Below, one piece after another: positions 1-13,100 of a stretch of 64,000 nucleotides of DNA (the stretch's first letter is position 1; each line of letters begins with the position of its first letter). The position numbers were made by a program, and so were the translations under genes. The stretch covers positions 62,001 to 126,000 of the forward strand of contig VZTI01003648.1 of NCBI GenBank assembly GCA_013397865.1, written 5' to 3'. This DNA comes from Struthidea cinerea. Its lineage: Eukaryota; Chordata; Aves; Passeriformes; Corcoracidae. Under the pieces are notes generated by a model. The model searched no databases, was not told the origin of the DNA, and saw only the letters and a program-made list of their open reading frames with translations.

Positions 1-1106
1 GAATTTGGAAGACAGAACCTTTCAAGGACAAGCTCCATTTGGAAGGCTTAAAGGAGTTAATGTTGAAGTATCAGAGTCAGGAAATGGATATATCAGTATC
101 TTTCTTTCTGGAAATTGTCATAGAATCCCAGAATGGCTTGGACTGGAAGGGACCTTAAAGAACATCTCGTTCCACCCCCCTGCCATGGGCAGGGACACCT
201 TCCACTGTCCCAGGTTGCTCCAAGCCCTGTCCAACCTGGCCTTGGACAATTCCAGGGATCCAGGGGCAGCCACAGCTGCTCTGGGCACCCTGTGCCAGGG
301 CCTCACCACAGGGAAGAATTCCTTCCCAATACCCCATCTATCCCTGCCCTCCGTCAGTGGGAAGCTGTTCCCCTTGTCCTGTCACTGCAGGCCCTTGTCC
401 CCAGTCCCTCTCCAGCTCTCTTCGAGCCCATCTAGGCACTGGAAGGAGCTCTGAGGTCTCCCCAGAGCCTTCTCTTCTCCAGGTTGAACACTGCCAGCTC
501 TCTCAGGCTGTTCCCAGAGGAGAGGTGCACCAGTCCTTGGAGCATCTATTTCCTAATAGGAAGTAGCAATGGCCTGGTAAGAGAGTGGACACAGAACAGC
601 AATCAAAAAGTCACAGCCTCTGAAAATAAAAGCACAGCTTACAGGCCAAAGCAGAGAAACTACAAACTTCACTTGAGAGAAGCCCCCTGAGCAGGGCTGC
701 AGTTTTCTTTAGAAACCATCTCTGAAATGATTAAATGCCAGACATATTGGATCCTTCACTTCTGTCAGGGAGAACTCAAGCTGGGATGTGGACTTTGATT
801 CGTCAGGAGCTGGATGGGGACAGCTGCAGATGCAAAGTGCCTGTCACACTGACTATGGACAGATCTGAACCAGGGACCTGGAGGCGAGCCCACTTTCTGC
901 AGCGATGTACTGCCTTCATGAAAATGGATTCCTCAGCTTCCTGGGCAGTGACAATCCATCAAACACACAATATCTCAAAAAACTACAGCACTGTGGACCC
1001 GAGCAAACATTTTCAGGTTGCCAGAAGGCTCCCAAGTTAATGATATTGCAAACCAAAGGACAGCAATTACATAGCAAAGTGAACAGCACCCCTGTGTTTC
1101 ACTTAC
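1..1106 (-). other. FAM20B: FAM20B intron after coding exon 6 (partial)
   Basis: Intronic sequence between the donor at 1106 and the window edge. About 118-548 is a CR1 fragment; the rest is unremarkable AT-moderate sequence. The next FAM20B exon was looked for and not found. Confidence 0.8.
118..548 (-). mobile_element. CR1 LINE 3' fragment (FAM20B intron)
   Basis: The plus strand reads the reverse complement of the CR1 3' end: CATAGAATCCCAGAATGG, then GGAAGGGACCTTAAAG, followed by the CCATGGGCAGGGACACCTTCC segment and upstream CR1 sequence to about 548. The copy is truncated and non-coding. It lies in the same orientation as FAM20B. Confidence 0.9.
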
Positions 1107-1166
1107 ATGCAGCACTGATAGAGAGGAGCCAAGATGCTTCTTTCATCCAGGGCAGGGTTTCCAAAG
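1107..1166 (-). CDS. FAM20B: FAM20B coding exon 6
   Basis: A 60-base exon with acceptor TTTTGCTTTTCAG and donor GTAAGT. It completes Ser313 and encodes FGNPALDERSILAPLYQCC, ending two bases into the next codon. The segment follows the DNAK metal site directly and belongs to the kinase C lobe. The next exon (beginning IRVSTWNRL in human from memory) is not in the remaining 1106 bases to the left, so the gene is cut by the window edge. Confidence 0.94.
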
Positions 1167-4100
1167 CTGAAAAGCAAAATTAAAACCAAGTGAACCAGCT
1201 GAACTCCTATGGTTGTTCTCAACATAAAGAGCTTTGTAAAGAATTCAAAGAAATCAATACTAGGCAATTTCATGCTCCAAGAGATCAAATCATTTAAATT
1301 AAAATATAAACAGGCCGTGACCAATCACAGATATATAACTCTCCACAGCATCAGCTAAGCAGGTAAACAGAAGCAGCACCAGCATACCCAGTTCTTTATC
1401 AGACCAAGGCACCTTAGAAAGGCATTTCAGAGGAGTTTAGGAATGATGCAGGGGTAAGGAATAACTGGTATTCTGGGCATGGAGGATGGGAGCTTTGTCT
1501 GACACAGCTGGGCAGGGAAGGAACCAAACAGCAGCAACCATTAGAGCAACAGTTCACTATCAAGGTGATCAACCTAAACATTTCATGCCTACACTTTCTG
1601 AAGAAGCCAGAAGGTTTCCATAGTATTTCAAGCTTTATCTAAAACACATGCTGGATTTATTTTTCATAGTTTCCCCTTCCTCATAATACTGTTTTCAACA
1701 AAGAACTTTCCCCCTAATAAAGGTAAGTTGCTGTAGGGGCCTGGCATTATGCTGCCCAAATAATTCTGCTATTAGTAGCTTTAAAACTGGAACAAGCTCC
1801 CAGGGAAGTGGTCATGGCACCAAGGAGCACCTGCTCTTACTCCTATGGTTTAGTTTTAGGTAGTCCTGTAAGAAACAAGGAGTTGGGGTTGCTGATCCTT
1901 CTGGGTCCCTTCCAGATGGAGATCTTCCATGGTTCTGTGAAAAATTGTCCCCTACCCATTATTTCAAAGGAGCTGAAAGAAATTTTGAATTTTATTAAGT
2001 GATTAAATAAATCACTTAAGTTTTCAAGAAAACAATTTACTGTGAGCCTGCAAAGCCCCACCAAAAGTATTTCCATAGTGTTATAGGAACATATCATAAC
2101 AAGGGGACTTGACCTTCAAACACTTTATTCACTTCCAGTGACTGATTCATCACCTTCCTTCCTCCTAGCACGCTGCCAGCGAGGAACAGAACCAGCATTT
2201 TTGCCAAATTCACCTAAAGCAGCAGCAATGAAGCAGTCCCAAGGGTGGAATGCATCCTGCTGTCATACTGGAGTATTACTGAACAGGCTGATGACAGCAA
2301 GGAAGGACGGAAGGAAGGATGGAATCCACTGTACGACAGATAAATGGGAAAAGAAAGGTAACCCCAAGCCTTCCAAGGATCTCCAAGGTCCCAAGTGCTG
2401 TGTACACTTGGTGCACGTGGTGTGCAAAGGCAGAGCAGAGCTGCCACAGGAACTGCTGGTCCTTCACAGAAGGGGAAACTCACTGCCACTGCACGTGGGA
2501 GTGCCCACCAGAAGAAGAAATAATCCTGAACTGCTGGACTAAATTATGAGAAAGACAAGTAGATGATCTCTATGTTTTTAAGAAAAATTAATCAAATTGT
2601 TATGATTTAAACAAGGCTGTGTCTTCAATACAATTTTTAACCTAAACTCTGGCGGACAACATACAAAGAAACTATAGCAAACACAGAAGAACTCACATTC
2701 TAAACACATTTTTAAAACATTTTTTTCAGGTAAGAGTTAATGCCCACATTTAGAACATCATCATATTTTGCTTTTGGTATCACTTCTACCTCCATTTTAC
2801 ACTTTTAACCTTTCAAAGCACATCCGGAAGGCAGGGAATGCCAAATTATTCAGAAACACATTTTGAAAAGATCTGCTTTTATCACAGCACTCACTAATAC
2901 TGACTGGTGATTAATAAAAAAGAATAAATTTTCAATCTTCCATTAATTAAAAGCCTAAAAGGAAAGGGCTTTTCTGGGGATAGGAGGAGAGACTTGAGCA
3001 AACCTTCGGAAGTTGCTTTGGGAAATACTGTGTTAATTGGGGAGTTTCTGTAGGTTAAGACTTTGCAAAGAGAGAACAGTATCTAGAGCACAGAGTAGAA
3101 CCATGGAGTCCTGGAGTGGTTTGGTTTGGAAGAGCTGGGTTTAAGCTCATCTTGTTCCACCCCCCTGCCATGGGCAGGGACACCTCCCACTATCCCAGGG
3201 TGCTCCAAGCCCAATCCAACCTGGCCTTGGACACTTCCAGGGATCCAGGGGCAGCCACAGCTTCTCTGGGCACCCTGTGCCAGGGCCTCAGCACCCTCAA
3301 AGGGAAGAATTTCTTCCTACTATCTGATCTAAACCCACTTTCTTTCAGCTTGAATCCATTCCCCTTGTCCTCTCAGCACCACAGCCTTTGAAGGACCCTA
3401 AGATTTGGTGAGCAATTTCTGCTAGAAAGGAAAGACCATTACAAAAGCCATTCAAGAATACGTCCGTGAGAGGGAGACAGAGCAGGTAAGTGTGTGCCCT
3501 TGTGCTCGCACTGCCAGGCCAACAGGGCTCTCCCCAGGCTCACCTTTTGGCATTGTCCAGCAGGATGAGCATACTGGCTCCCTCATCGTCCTGGAAGCTC
3601 TCGTAGTGGTGCCGGTCGGCGTTGCCGATCAGGTAGTCGAAGATGGCCGTGTCGATGATGTCGAGCAGGCGCGGGCCCGAGTCGTACGGGGACGTTTTCT
3701 TCACGGCGTCGCAGTAGCTCTCGTCATACTCCCACCTGCAGCCAGAGAGGAACGAGCAGCCCTTCAGGGAACCACCACTGCACAGCAACAGCAGTGACAG
3801 CTGCCCTTGAGTCACCTTCGAGTGCAGTGAGAAAAGGGGAGCAGCCCAGGCTAGCTAAAGAAGGAAGGGCTTGCCAACAGTGTTTCATGGAAAGAGGAAA
3901 CATTAACACCCTGCATGAACATCCCAGCGTATGGAGCAAGCTGTAGCTTCAGTTCAAAGATACACAAAGATCATCTTCCTGTGGAAAACAAAGTCAGAGT
4001 TTGCCTCCTCACAACTCCACAGTGGCCAGGCTGCCTTATGGGAAGATTACTGCCACGCCTTGCCTCCCTCAACTTCCCAAGGAACAACTTCAGCGTCTGT

Positions 4101-7100
4101 TTCCATCTGGCTTTCCAGCCATCCTCTTCTTTTTTCTTTCCAATGCAAATATCCTCACTGTGGTTAGTAATGGGCCCCTCTGCCCCCAGGAGAAGGGCTT
4201 TACTGTGTTCATTCTCTTTCACTCACAGCTGTCTCTTTCCTCCCCACTTCCTCTGCAGAGTATCTCACCTTCTTCTCCACTGACAAGATTTCAAACTTCC
4301 CTCTTATCTCCCTCTCCTTCTACATGTAACCTTGTAACTTGGATGTCATGTCTCAATTCTCCAAAGCTAGGATTTTAAATTTTCCCATTTTCTTCTTTAC
4401 AGCCTTCAAAGCTGTTCAACACCACCACCAAAACAGCCAAATCTCTGGTGTATAGCCTTTCCATCTGTCAACCTAAATAACAAGGACATCTTCCATGTAA
4501 GGACTGGTTGCCTTTCAAGGACTGAAACAATTCTTCACAAAACAGCAGTTAAATTGGAAATGCCCTAAATCACCTGTGATTTGGAAACAGAGATGGAGGA
4601 AACACACGCTGGAGAGACTTGCTGACATGCTCAAACCTGCAGTCATAAAAGTAGGAAGATCAGAATTTAATTACTATAACTGCCAGATATCTCACTTCAT
4701 CTTCTAGTGGTCTGGAGCCAGAAGTCCCAATATCCCATCCTTCCTCCAGATATCCAAATCAGAGAGGTTAAAAATTTATCTTCTCAATGTTTTTGATAAC
4801 AGGCCACGCACGTTCCTCAAATGCTGTGCCTAAATCCCCCTAGGAAGAGGCATCTTTGCACCAAGGTCCAGCTCACACTCAACTTGTAGCACAAATCCAC
4901 ACAGCAACAGTCTCAGAACCTCTTCTCCTTGTGCTGGATAAATTTCTTATGCTGCATCCCACTCTCCCTCAAGTGTTTCTTTTTCTCTCATTTTCCTTCA
5001 GTACTTTATCTCCTTGCCCCAATTTTTCAGATATACTATGCTCTCTCTCCTCATTTTCCACACAGTCTTTCAAGAGAGACTTTTATCCAACACTCATTTC
5101 TGATCATTTATATTGTATTAGCACAGGCCTTGGAAGGTCAGGGATTTTATCTATTACACCTCCATTAAAAATTACGTACACTAATGTGCCTGTGTGAATT
5201 ACGTTCCAAAGGTCAACTCAGAACAGCAGCTAGAGCAGGAAAAAATTCTTACAGTTATTTTTCCGCAATTACCAGGCACAGAAAAAGGAGAGCATGACAC
5301 CAAGGATATTTAATTCTGATCTCTCAAAGTGAAATGCGCAGCATGACAAGGTGAAAAACACCAGAACCTTGTAACCTCATCTGAAGGAGACAAGCGTGAG
5401 TTTAAATACACCAAATATCAAATCGGCACAGGAATCAAGGTAAACCTCTGTGTAAGCAGGCAGGGTGTGATGAAAAGCAGCCTCTCAATAGGAGGAACAC
5501 CTCCGTGAAATTCATCCCGTTCATTACTGCAATGTACCATGTACTGAACACAGCTGACTTTGACCTGCTGGGAAAGAGAAAACATCTGCTGCTCAAAATT
5601 CAATCTGTGCATTTTATACTCTAAAACAATTCAAGAGCGCCTACGGATGAGATTCTTTCTGAGAACAATCACATCATTGGAAATCAATGGATACTTTAGA
5701 TCAAGGACTAAAAATCTCTTCTAATCACTTTCAAGTTCAAGACAGATTTGGAAAAATTTACTAAGCTCAAACCCGTTTGTTCTGGTCATGGCAAAAACAT
5801 CCCCACCTCAGGAACTCAGATGTGTTCCATCTATTGTAGAATGCTGCTTAAAGAAGGACAAACGTGGGATTTAGCATTCTTTACATGCTGAGCATGGTCA
5901 CCAAATACTGATGGCATTCAAAGCAAAGGACTTTCCAGGCCTAGCTTAAGTTAAACCAGTTCCACAACTCTGAAAACAAACTACAAGGACCATGAAATTA
6001 GGTCTGGCACAGTGGTACCATATTTCAGGAGCCATGGAGGGGCACAGCATCAACAGAAGGTCCAGTGGCACAAGAAAAGTCTTCATTTGCCCACAGACAA
6101 GATTTTCAGAGCTTGGAGTGACTGCAATGCGGAGTTCTGTTCCAGCCAAGAGACAGGAAAAGGACGGCGCTTAATATTGCGGAAAACAACGAAGATTTTT
6201 TTCTTCCTCATTTTAATTTAAATTTTATTCTAGACTTCTTGGCTTCTACTGTTGTGCAAAGAAAGCTGTCGGCACAAGTGTAGGTTCTGAAAGCCCTTAG
6301 TGCTCTTTAATTAACCACTGTGTTTGCAAGAGTCACTTCAGTGCAAATGGTCACCTCTAAAGAATAACCCTGCCACGCTCTCGTACCTGGCGAGTTTGCC
6401 CTCCCGGTACGTCCTGCCCCAGGGGTGCCGGTGTTTCTGCAGGGGCCAAACGTCCGGCAGCCACAGGGTCACTGAGCCCTCCATGATGTCCCCATCTGCA
6501 CAGGCTGGCTCTGTTTCCCGACAATAGTAGCACTTCCCATAGAAGCAAGTGTTATTGCCTTAAAAAGAAAAACAAAGAGGGATCAAAACAGCAGAACTTA
6601 ATCCAAGGAATCCAACTGAAATTCAGGAGCATGTTGTTGCAGCAGAGTCTTCCCCACGACAGGATTTCGCTGCACTTGTCTTCGTGCTTCCTGTCTCTGA
6701 GAGGGAGAGGCTCAAAGGAGATTACACAGACATCCATTCATTTAGAGCAATTAACGACTAACACGAAAAGGAGAGAGCAATTATGTTTTCTAATGACTAT
6801 CACTCTGAGAATTAATACAACATTGCACTCTCAACAAGTTTTTGTGATCTGCTCCTAGTCCGTAGGACCCTGACTCTGCAACGTTAACACTGCTTGTTTT
6901 TCACATTTCATACTTCATGTGTCAGATATCCCACTTATTTGAAAAAGCTGACCAAAGAGGTAAGTGAAAAGAGACACAGCAGAACTCAAAGGGATTTGGT
7001 GCCCTGAGACCTGCCACACATCTCGGCTACTTGAGCTGACTCGGCAGAGGAGACAGAAACAAGTATCATTCTCACATGATCCAGGAATGCGGATCTGTCA

Positions 7101-10100
7101 AAGCTTCATCAGTGCCTTCTGACAGGAGAGGAGCAACAAAACCCTGCAGCCTTTAGTCCACTAACACCATGCATCCTGTAGCATCAAGTAATCTGGAGCA
7201 GCCTGCATTAATAGTGTTAGTTTACCCTTTTCTATTTGCCCCTTCTTAGCCCACCTTCTCTTGATCCCCGCCAAGTTAAATCCAGTTCCATGCTCACAGA
7301 TGTTCTTCTAAAATACTCAACTCACTTGGTTATGATTACTCTGTCCTTTCTTCCTTTGGTTCTGCATCCAATATCCTCCCCAGACCAGGCCCAGCTCTCC
7401 GAAAGCCATGTTTTTCCCTTTCCATCCTTACACATCCCAGCCTCTCAGCCAGCACTCCTTTGGAGCCCTCCATGCAGACCCAGCTCCTGTGCTCCCAGTA
7501 TCCCATCAGACAACCTGAGGATGTCAGAGATTGTTACCAACACAGAGCTTGCACACCAGATCTCTTATTTGGAAAGCCTGCAAAATCTCTCTTCCCATCC
7601 AGGGCCTGCAGCAGGTCTAGCAAGAGACAGAATTCTTTGAGATTCTAGCTGCAACTCCAGCAAACCTGCACTGAGTATGCACGAATTCTCTCTTCTTCAA
7701 AACCTCAGGAACTTGGTCAAATTTGGCCTGACAAAAGATCGTAACCTCCTCCACAGATCCACCCATTTCTTCAGTTCCTGCTTTGCAGAACAGCAGTTCC
7801 AAGGAATCTAACGAGGAGCAATGAAAATTTCTGGAGCCATACTTCTCAAGTCAGCACCGCAGCTAGAAAACAGCTTAGTTATCTTGGCTGAAATTGGAAA
7901 ATGTAAAGCCTGCCCGAGGCAAGCAGCGCTTGTGAATGCCAGGAGAGCCTGGTGAGGCTGAGCTGAAACTTTCATCTGCAAGTTCCACCTTGTAAGTGGC
8001 AGTGTCAGGCAGCAGGTGAGACTGCCAGCAGTGCTGCTAACAGGAATGGCACCAGCTGTAAGGAACAATCATCTCTGGAGCCTTCTGATTAGAAAATGAA
8101 ACAAACAAAAGAGTAGTAATTGGATGGTTTATGAAAGCCTGAAGGAGTTAAGTCTGCAGCATAAGTAATTTCTTGGTGCTTAATGACCAGCTGGTAGGAG
8201 TTCACATTAATAAGCTTCTATTATGTGCCCTTCACAGCATTATTACTGTAAACAACACAGGGAAGTTCTGCCATGTTTGGTTGTAAATGCTCTGCAGGCT
8301 CTGATGCAGCACTAACAACACCTAATACCAAACAGTGTGTCAGCTCTATAAATTATCCCAAATCACCACTCTCCTAATATTAAATACAATTTTTTTTTCT
8401 TTTCAGATCTAATCACAGACTTTTCTAACCATTCCTGACAGCAGAGAGAAAATTCTTACCCAAAAAATAAAAATCCCATCTGTAACAGCAGCATGAGGGA
8501 ACACAGAGCAGTTACAGAGGGAAAACTACTTGAAGAAAACCAAGTCCTCCTCCCCTGCCAAACAGGGTTATCCAAGATCTCTCCCGGCACACAAAGAGCT
8601 TCCTGCATCATGGTTAACTGTTCTATAGCTGTGTCAGGTTCCCATGGCTCTTTTCTCTCACTAAGCACTTTTCCTTTCCTGGGCAGCACAGTCCATGGAA
8701 TCCACTTACCCACAGTCATGAAGGTCCCCAGGAGCTGCTCCGTGGCCACCGGTTTGATCTCTGTGCGCAGATTCACAAACCTGCCAACCACCAGCGGGGC
8801 TCGGCGGAAACCCAGGATTCTGATTTGGGGTGAAAAAACACAACCTGAGAATTTGCAACATAGGCAGCAGTTCAAAATGAAAACAAAAAAACATCCCAGT
8901 CTCTGCCAGAGACGACAGAGACCAAAGAGTGAAGCTGAAGCCCTGCAGCAACCTCCTCTCTTCTCCAAGGCAAAGTAAGGAAACTCATTTTTCGTATGTG
9001 CCTGGATGTTAAACTTGCTTTATAGGCCATCACTGACACTCCTTTATTAAAGTACTTGCAGCAGAGCAACAGAGGATGCACCATGCTCCAACTCTCAGAA
9101 CTCAGACCTCACACCAGAAATATCCATCATGTGTCTGAAGCAGGCTGAAGCAGTAAAACCAGATGGCCCGTGGGCTGGTCACCTGGAAAGATCATTTATG
9201 ATTTGTGGGAACCACTATCTATTAAAACGTTATGCTTAAGCCCAGTTCAATTACACTTGAAAGCAACCAATTCAAGAGTTGTTTTGCTTGGCATGAGGAA
9301 GGAGAAGGGAACAGAAAAGGTAGAACAAAAGTGAATGCCTGAGAAGTGCCTGGAAAAACAGAGGTGGCAAGAACAACCATAAAACTTGCAGTTACAAGAT
9401 CCAGGTTCCACTCCCATGCCTGCCACAGCCTTTGCTCTTTGACCACAAATGACTTGGGTATTTGTAATGGAATTTTAAAAGTGCTTAAAGAAGTACAATG
9501 ATCAAAAGAGCGTCAGCCCCAACTCTCTTAATGCACTTTTGATATCCTTTTGACAGTCTCTGCATGTCAGAAAAAAAGCCTGAAAAGGCTCTTCTGGAAA
9601 AGGGACAATTGACATTCTGCAGGGGTATTGGGAAAGTCACTCTGAAAACTGAAAAAGGTTTGTTTTAGATATCCAATGAGTAAATCCCCTTCCATAAGTA
9701 TAATATAACTCTAAGAAAGGGCAACACAAAACGTCTGTCTGAACAAGTCATGTGCATAAGGATGAAATTCACAGCCAACCCCAAGCTATGCACAGCCTGA
9801 GCAAAAGCAGGTGTTCCAAGAAAACAAGCACAGAGCCTAGATGTGGAAAACCTGCCCCTGTATTTTCAGAGCCACAGCTGAGAGGCCACGATCCTGGAAG
9901 GCACAGCCTTGCCATCAGTGGTAAACACACCAAATGATCCAGGGTCCTTCCGGAAACAATGGCATCCTGGGACAAAATATGGAACTGTCACCATTCAACA
10001 CAAAGGCACAGATCAGAGTTCTGTGGCAGGTAGGTTCTGCAACGTATTGCTGAAGAATAAAGAGGTGCAGAGCCACAGAGAAAGGCCAGAGAAAAAAGCA

Positions 10101-13100
10101 CAAAATCATGACCAAAAGGACAACAAAGAAGAGTTAAGCGGGATTTGGACACTGGAAAGAGGCTTTGATTGAATGTTCAATCACTGCTTTTTCAGGGAAA
10201 CTGAAGCCTGTATGCCTCTTGAAAGCACAAATGGACTGACATCTGGCTACATTATCTTTTTTGGGTCTCAATATGCCCTGATTTTGGCCCACCAGCACAA
10301 GCTGGCTGTAGCAGCAATGGGTGTTACTCAACTAGTTATCCTCAGCCCTTCCTAGAATTACTGATTTGCACTGCCTGTGCAATGAGTTCCACAGGTGAAT
10401 GAGGACTAACAAACATCTCTGTCACCCCCTATGAGTTTAGTCACAGTGATAAGGCTCTTATTTATGTACTGAGAAGCCTCAGTTTAAGTTCAACCATTCT
10501 GTCCTTTGTTTTATTTGTCCCTCCTTATTCCTTTTCTCAAGATTTTCTCTTCACCTCCAGATTTTCCTATAATGAGGCAACAGAGACTGTGCTCATTTAT
10601 TCTATGTGAAATTGCAGCTCTAACAGCATTTCATAACTATTGACATTCAGTGTCTGGTGTTTTCTGTCCCATTCTTTGTACATCCTACGATTTTTGGTTT
10701 TTCCTGTAATTGTACTTCCAGCACAGGTCCACAAAACCACCTGGGTACCCCAAGCACAATTAGTATATGAATAGCTGGTTTTCCTCTAGGATGCACTGAT
10801 TCATATTTAATCTAGACTAAACTGTTAGTCTACACATTAGTCTTGACTTTTTAGTGAACTGGACATGAACTTAGCACAAGCATTTAGTAATTCCAGATTC
10901 TTCCACAGCATTTGGCTAAGCTCTTTCTCCCCTATAATATTAACTAGAGTGGTTTTAGGGCTCATTCTCCTTTCCAAACTTTTCACAAATATTTAAAATG
11001 TTACACTCTTGAACAGATCTTAAAAATGAAGTTTCACAGAATAAGCTAATTCTTATTTTGGCTTCAATGTGGTATACTGGCAGGTTAGAGGTAGCTCACA
11101 TCTGAGGCGTATTCTTCAGAGAACTCCTTTTTCTTCTGGTATTTTCCAAAGACAATAAAACCAGCTAAAGCAATAATTCCATACCTGTCCAAGTGAAAGG
11201 CTGCCACCTCTGCGTTGTGTCTGTCGTAGCCAGCGTAGGGTTCTCCTTCCACTATATAATCCCTGGCATATCTGTAATTGAAATAAGTCAAATGAAGTGA
11301 GTCTGTGTAGGACTCCCGTCAATTCTGCTGTTCAGAGTAACAATTTAATAACAGTGCTACGTTAAAAAGTAGCACTGGGTCACTTTCCAAGTGATTGCCT
11401 GTGGGAGAGGGGAAAAACATCAATGAGATTGAAGTGTCCAGACTGTTGAAGTGGTAAATAAGGAGGAAAGGTCAGTGATGTACAGTGCTCTCCAGAGCTT
11501 GGGAAGCAGTTCACATTCCAACTAATAAATTTTAATCCAACCATATGCCAAGTCACATCTTAGAACAAAGAGCACAGACCCTGCTACGGAACAGGGGGCT
11601 ATTTATACTGGAAAGCAGCAATTCCACAGACGATTTTGGGGTTAGAAAGGATTGTACGTTAACATGAAAATACAATCTTGTATTGTGGAAGAGATGGCAA
11701 ATACAATCTTTAGTAGATAGAAAATCAGCAAGCGTGAACCTGAGGACAATACTGGGTATAAACAGAGCCTTTATTCTGGCAAAGACATAATGAACAGCAA
11801 AAAATAGAAATTAGGCACTCATTGCAACAACAATGGTGTATTTTGGTGAAGCAAAAGGCTTTTTGCTCCCTTTTTTATCTTTTAATAGATGTTACTTAGT
11901 CAAGGCAAACACCAATTTCTCAGTTTCCTGACATGTGGATCAGTGTAGATACTGCTTTAGCACAATGCTGCAGCTGAGTGTGAAATACCACAATCAATAC
12001 CGAGCAAATGGGTGAAATGCAACACGTTTTCAAATAAAATAAGGCCAAATTAGGTTGCCTATTTTCTCATTTCCATCTATGTATCAAATTGTGTAAACTG
12101 GATTATTTCCAGCAGAATTTGTGTTCAAGCAGTAGTAACAACAGTGTAAGAGAAGGCACAGAGCTCTACTTTGATGTTTCAGCCTTGCTCAGGTAGGATG
12201 TGGAGCGAGATGACAGTCCATTTCCCCAGCCTGAGCACATGCTTCGGCTTCTCTGCAAGGCAGCTCAAAAGAGAATTCACCAGTGCAGGATTCCTGTCAA
12301 ATGGGAGCTTTCACCAAACCAGCATCTTATGTCCCATATACCACCAAATGTGATGATAGCAACTATTATTTGTCAGTAAATTAGGCTGAATTTCAAGTGA
12401 TTTTGCAGTGAGACAGCTAATCCTCAGAACACGTCCTCGAAGGCAGGTCTTTGGTATGTACCTACAGCAGGCTTCTGGAAGCATGGTCACATTTTAAAAG
12501 CTGCAGAGCTAAAATTTATTAGTAAATCCCAACCAAACTCTTTGTTTCTATGCACAGTAGGCATCTAGTCCTTTCCAGAGCAGAAGTAATGAGGGAATTC
12601 CTTCTTCCCCAGCCGGCCAGTTTGCTCAGAGCTGTTTTTAGCAGTAACTTTGACAGAGCTTTCAGGTCCAAAGCTGGTTAAATAGACTCTCTTGCAGTGC
12701 CAGAACAGGACTCTGCCCACAAGCCTGGCTATTCAGCAGTCACGAACAGAACATGGGTCTACCAGGATGGCCAAGGTGATCCTTCTAGGTCTCCTACAAA
12801 CACTCCCAGTTGCACATGTCCTTGCTGGAGCACAGTGCCTGTGTTTGCCTGCACAGACAGGGCATTACAGGCTGCAATTTAACGCTCGGTGGAACGCCTG
12901 ATCGCGCTCACTGACACGGACAGCGCTGTGGCAATGCCGCGCCTCCTCGCAGCATTCACTGGTGGAGATGCCTGTCGTACCACCGGGACTTCCACGTGCA
13001 AGGCTCACACTGCCCGGGCCCACAGGGCAGGAATTGGCTGGACAGAAACAGGACTGTGAGCTCAAGTGCAGGGCAGATTTTTTCTCACTCTCTAATCCTA

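Noticed and set aside
1..1106. FAM20B terminal exons at the left edge
   Set aside because: No minus-strand frame matches the expected IRVSTWNRL or the C-terminal region; the area is CR1 and intron.
8456..8968. 170-codon minus-strand frame as a separate gene
   Set aside because: Its middle is FAM20B coding exon 3 (8710-8819); the ends are read-through into introns.
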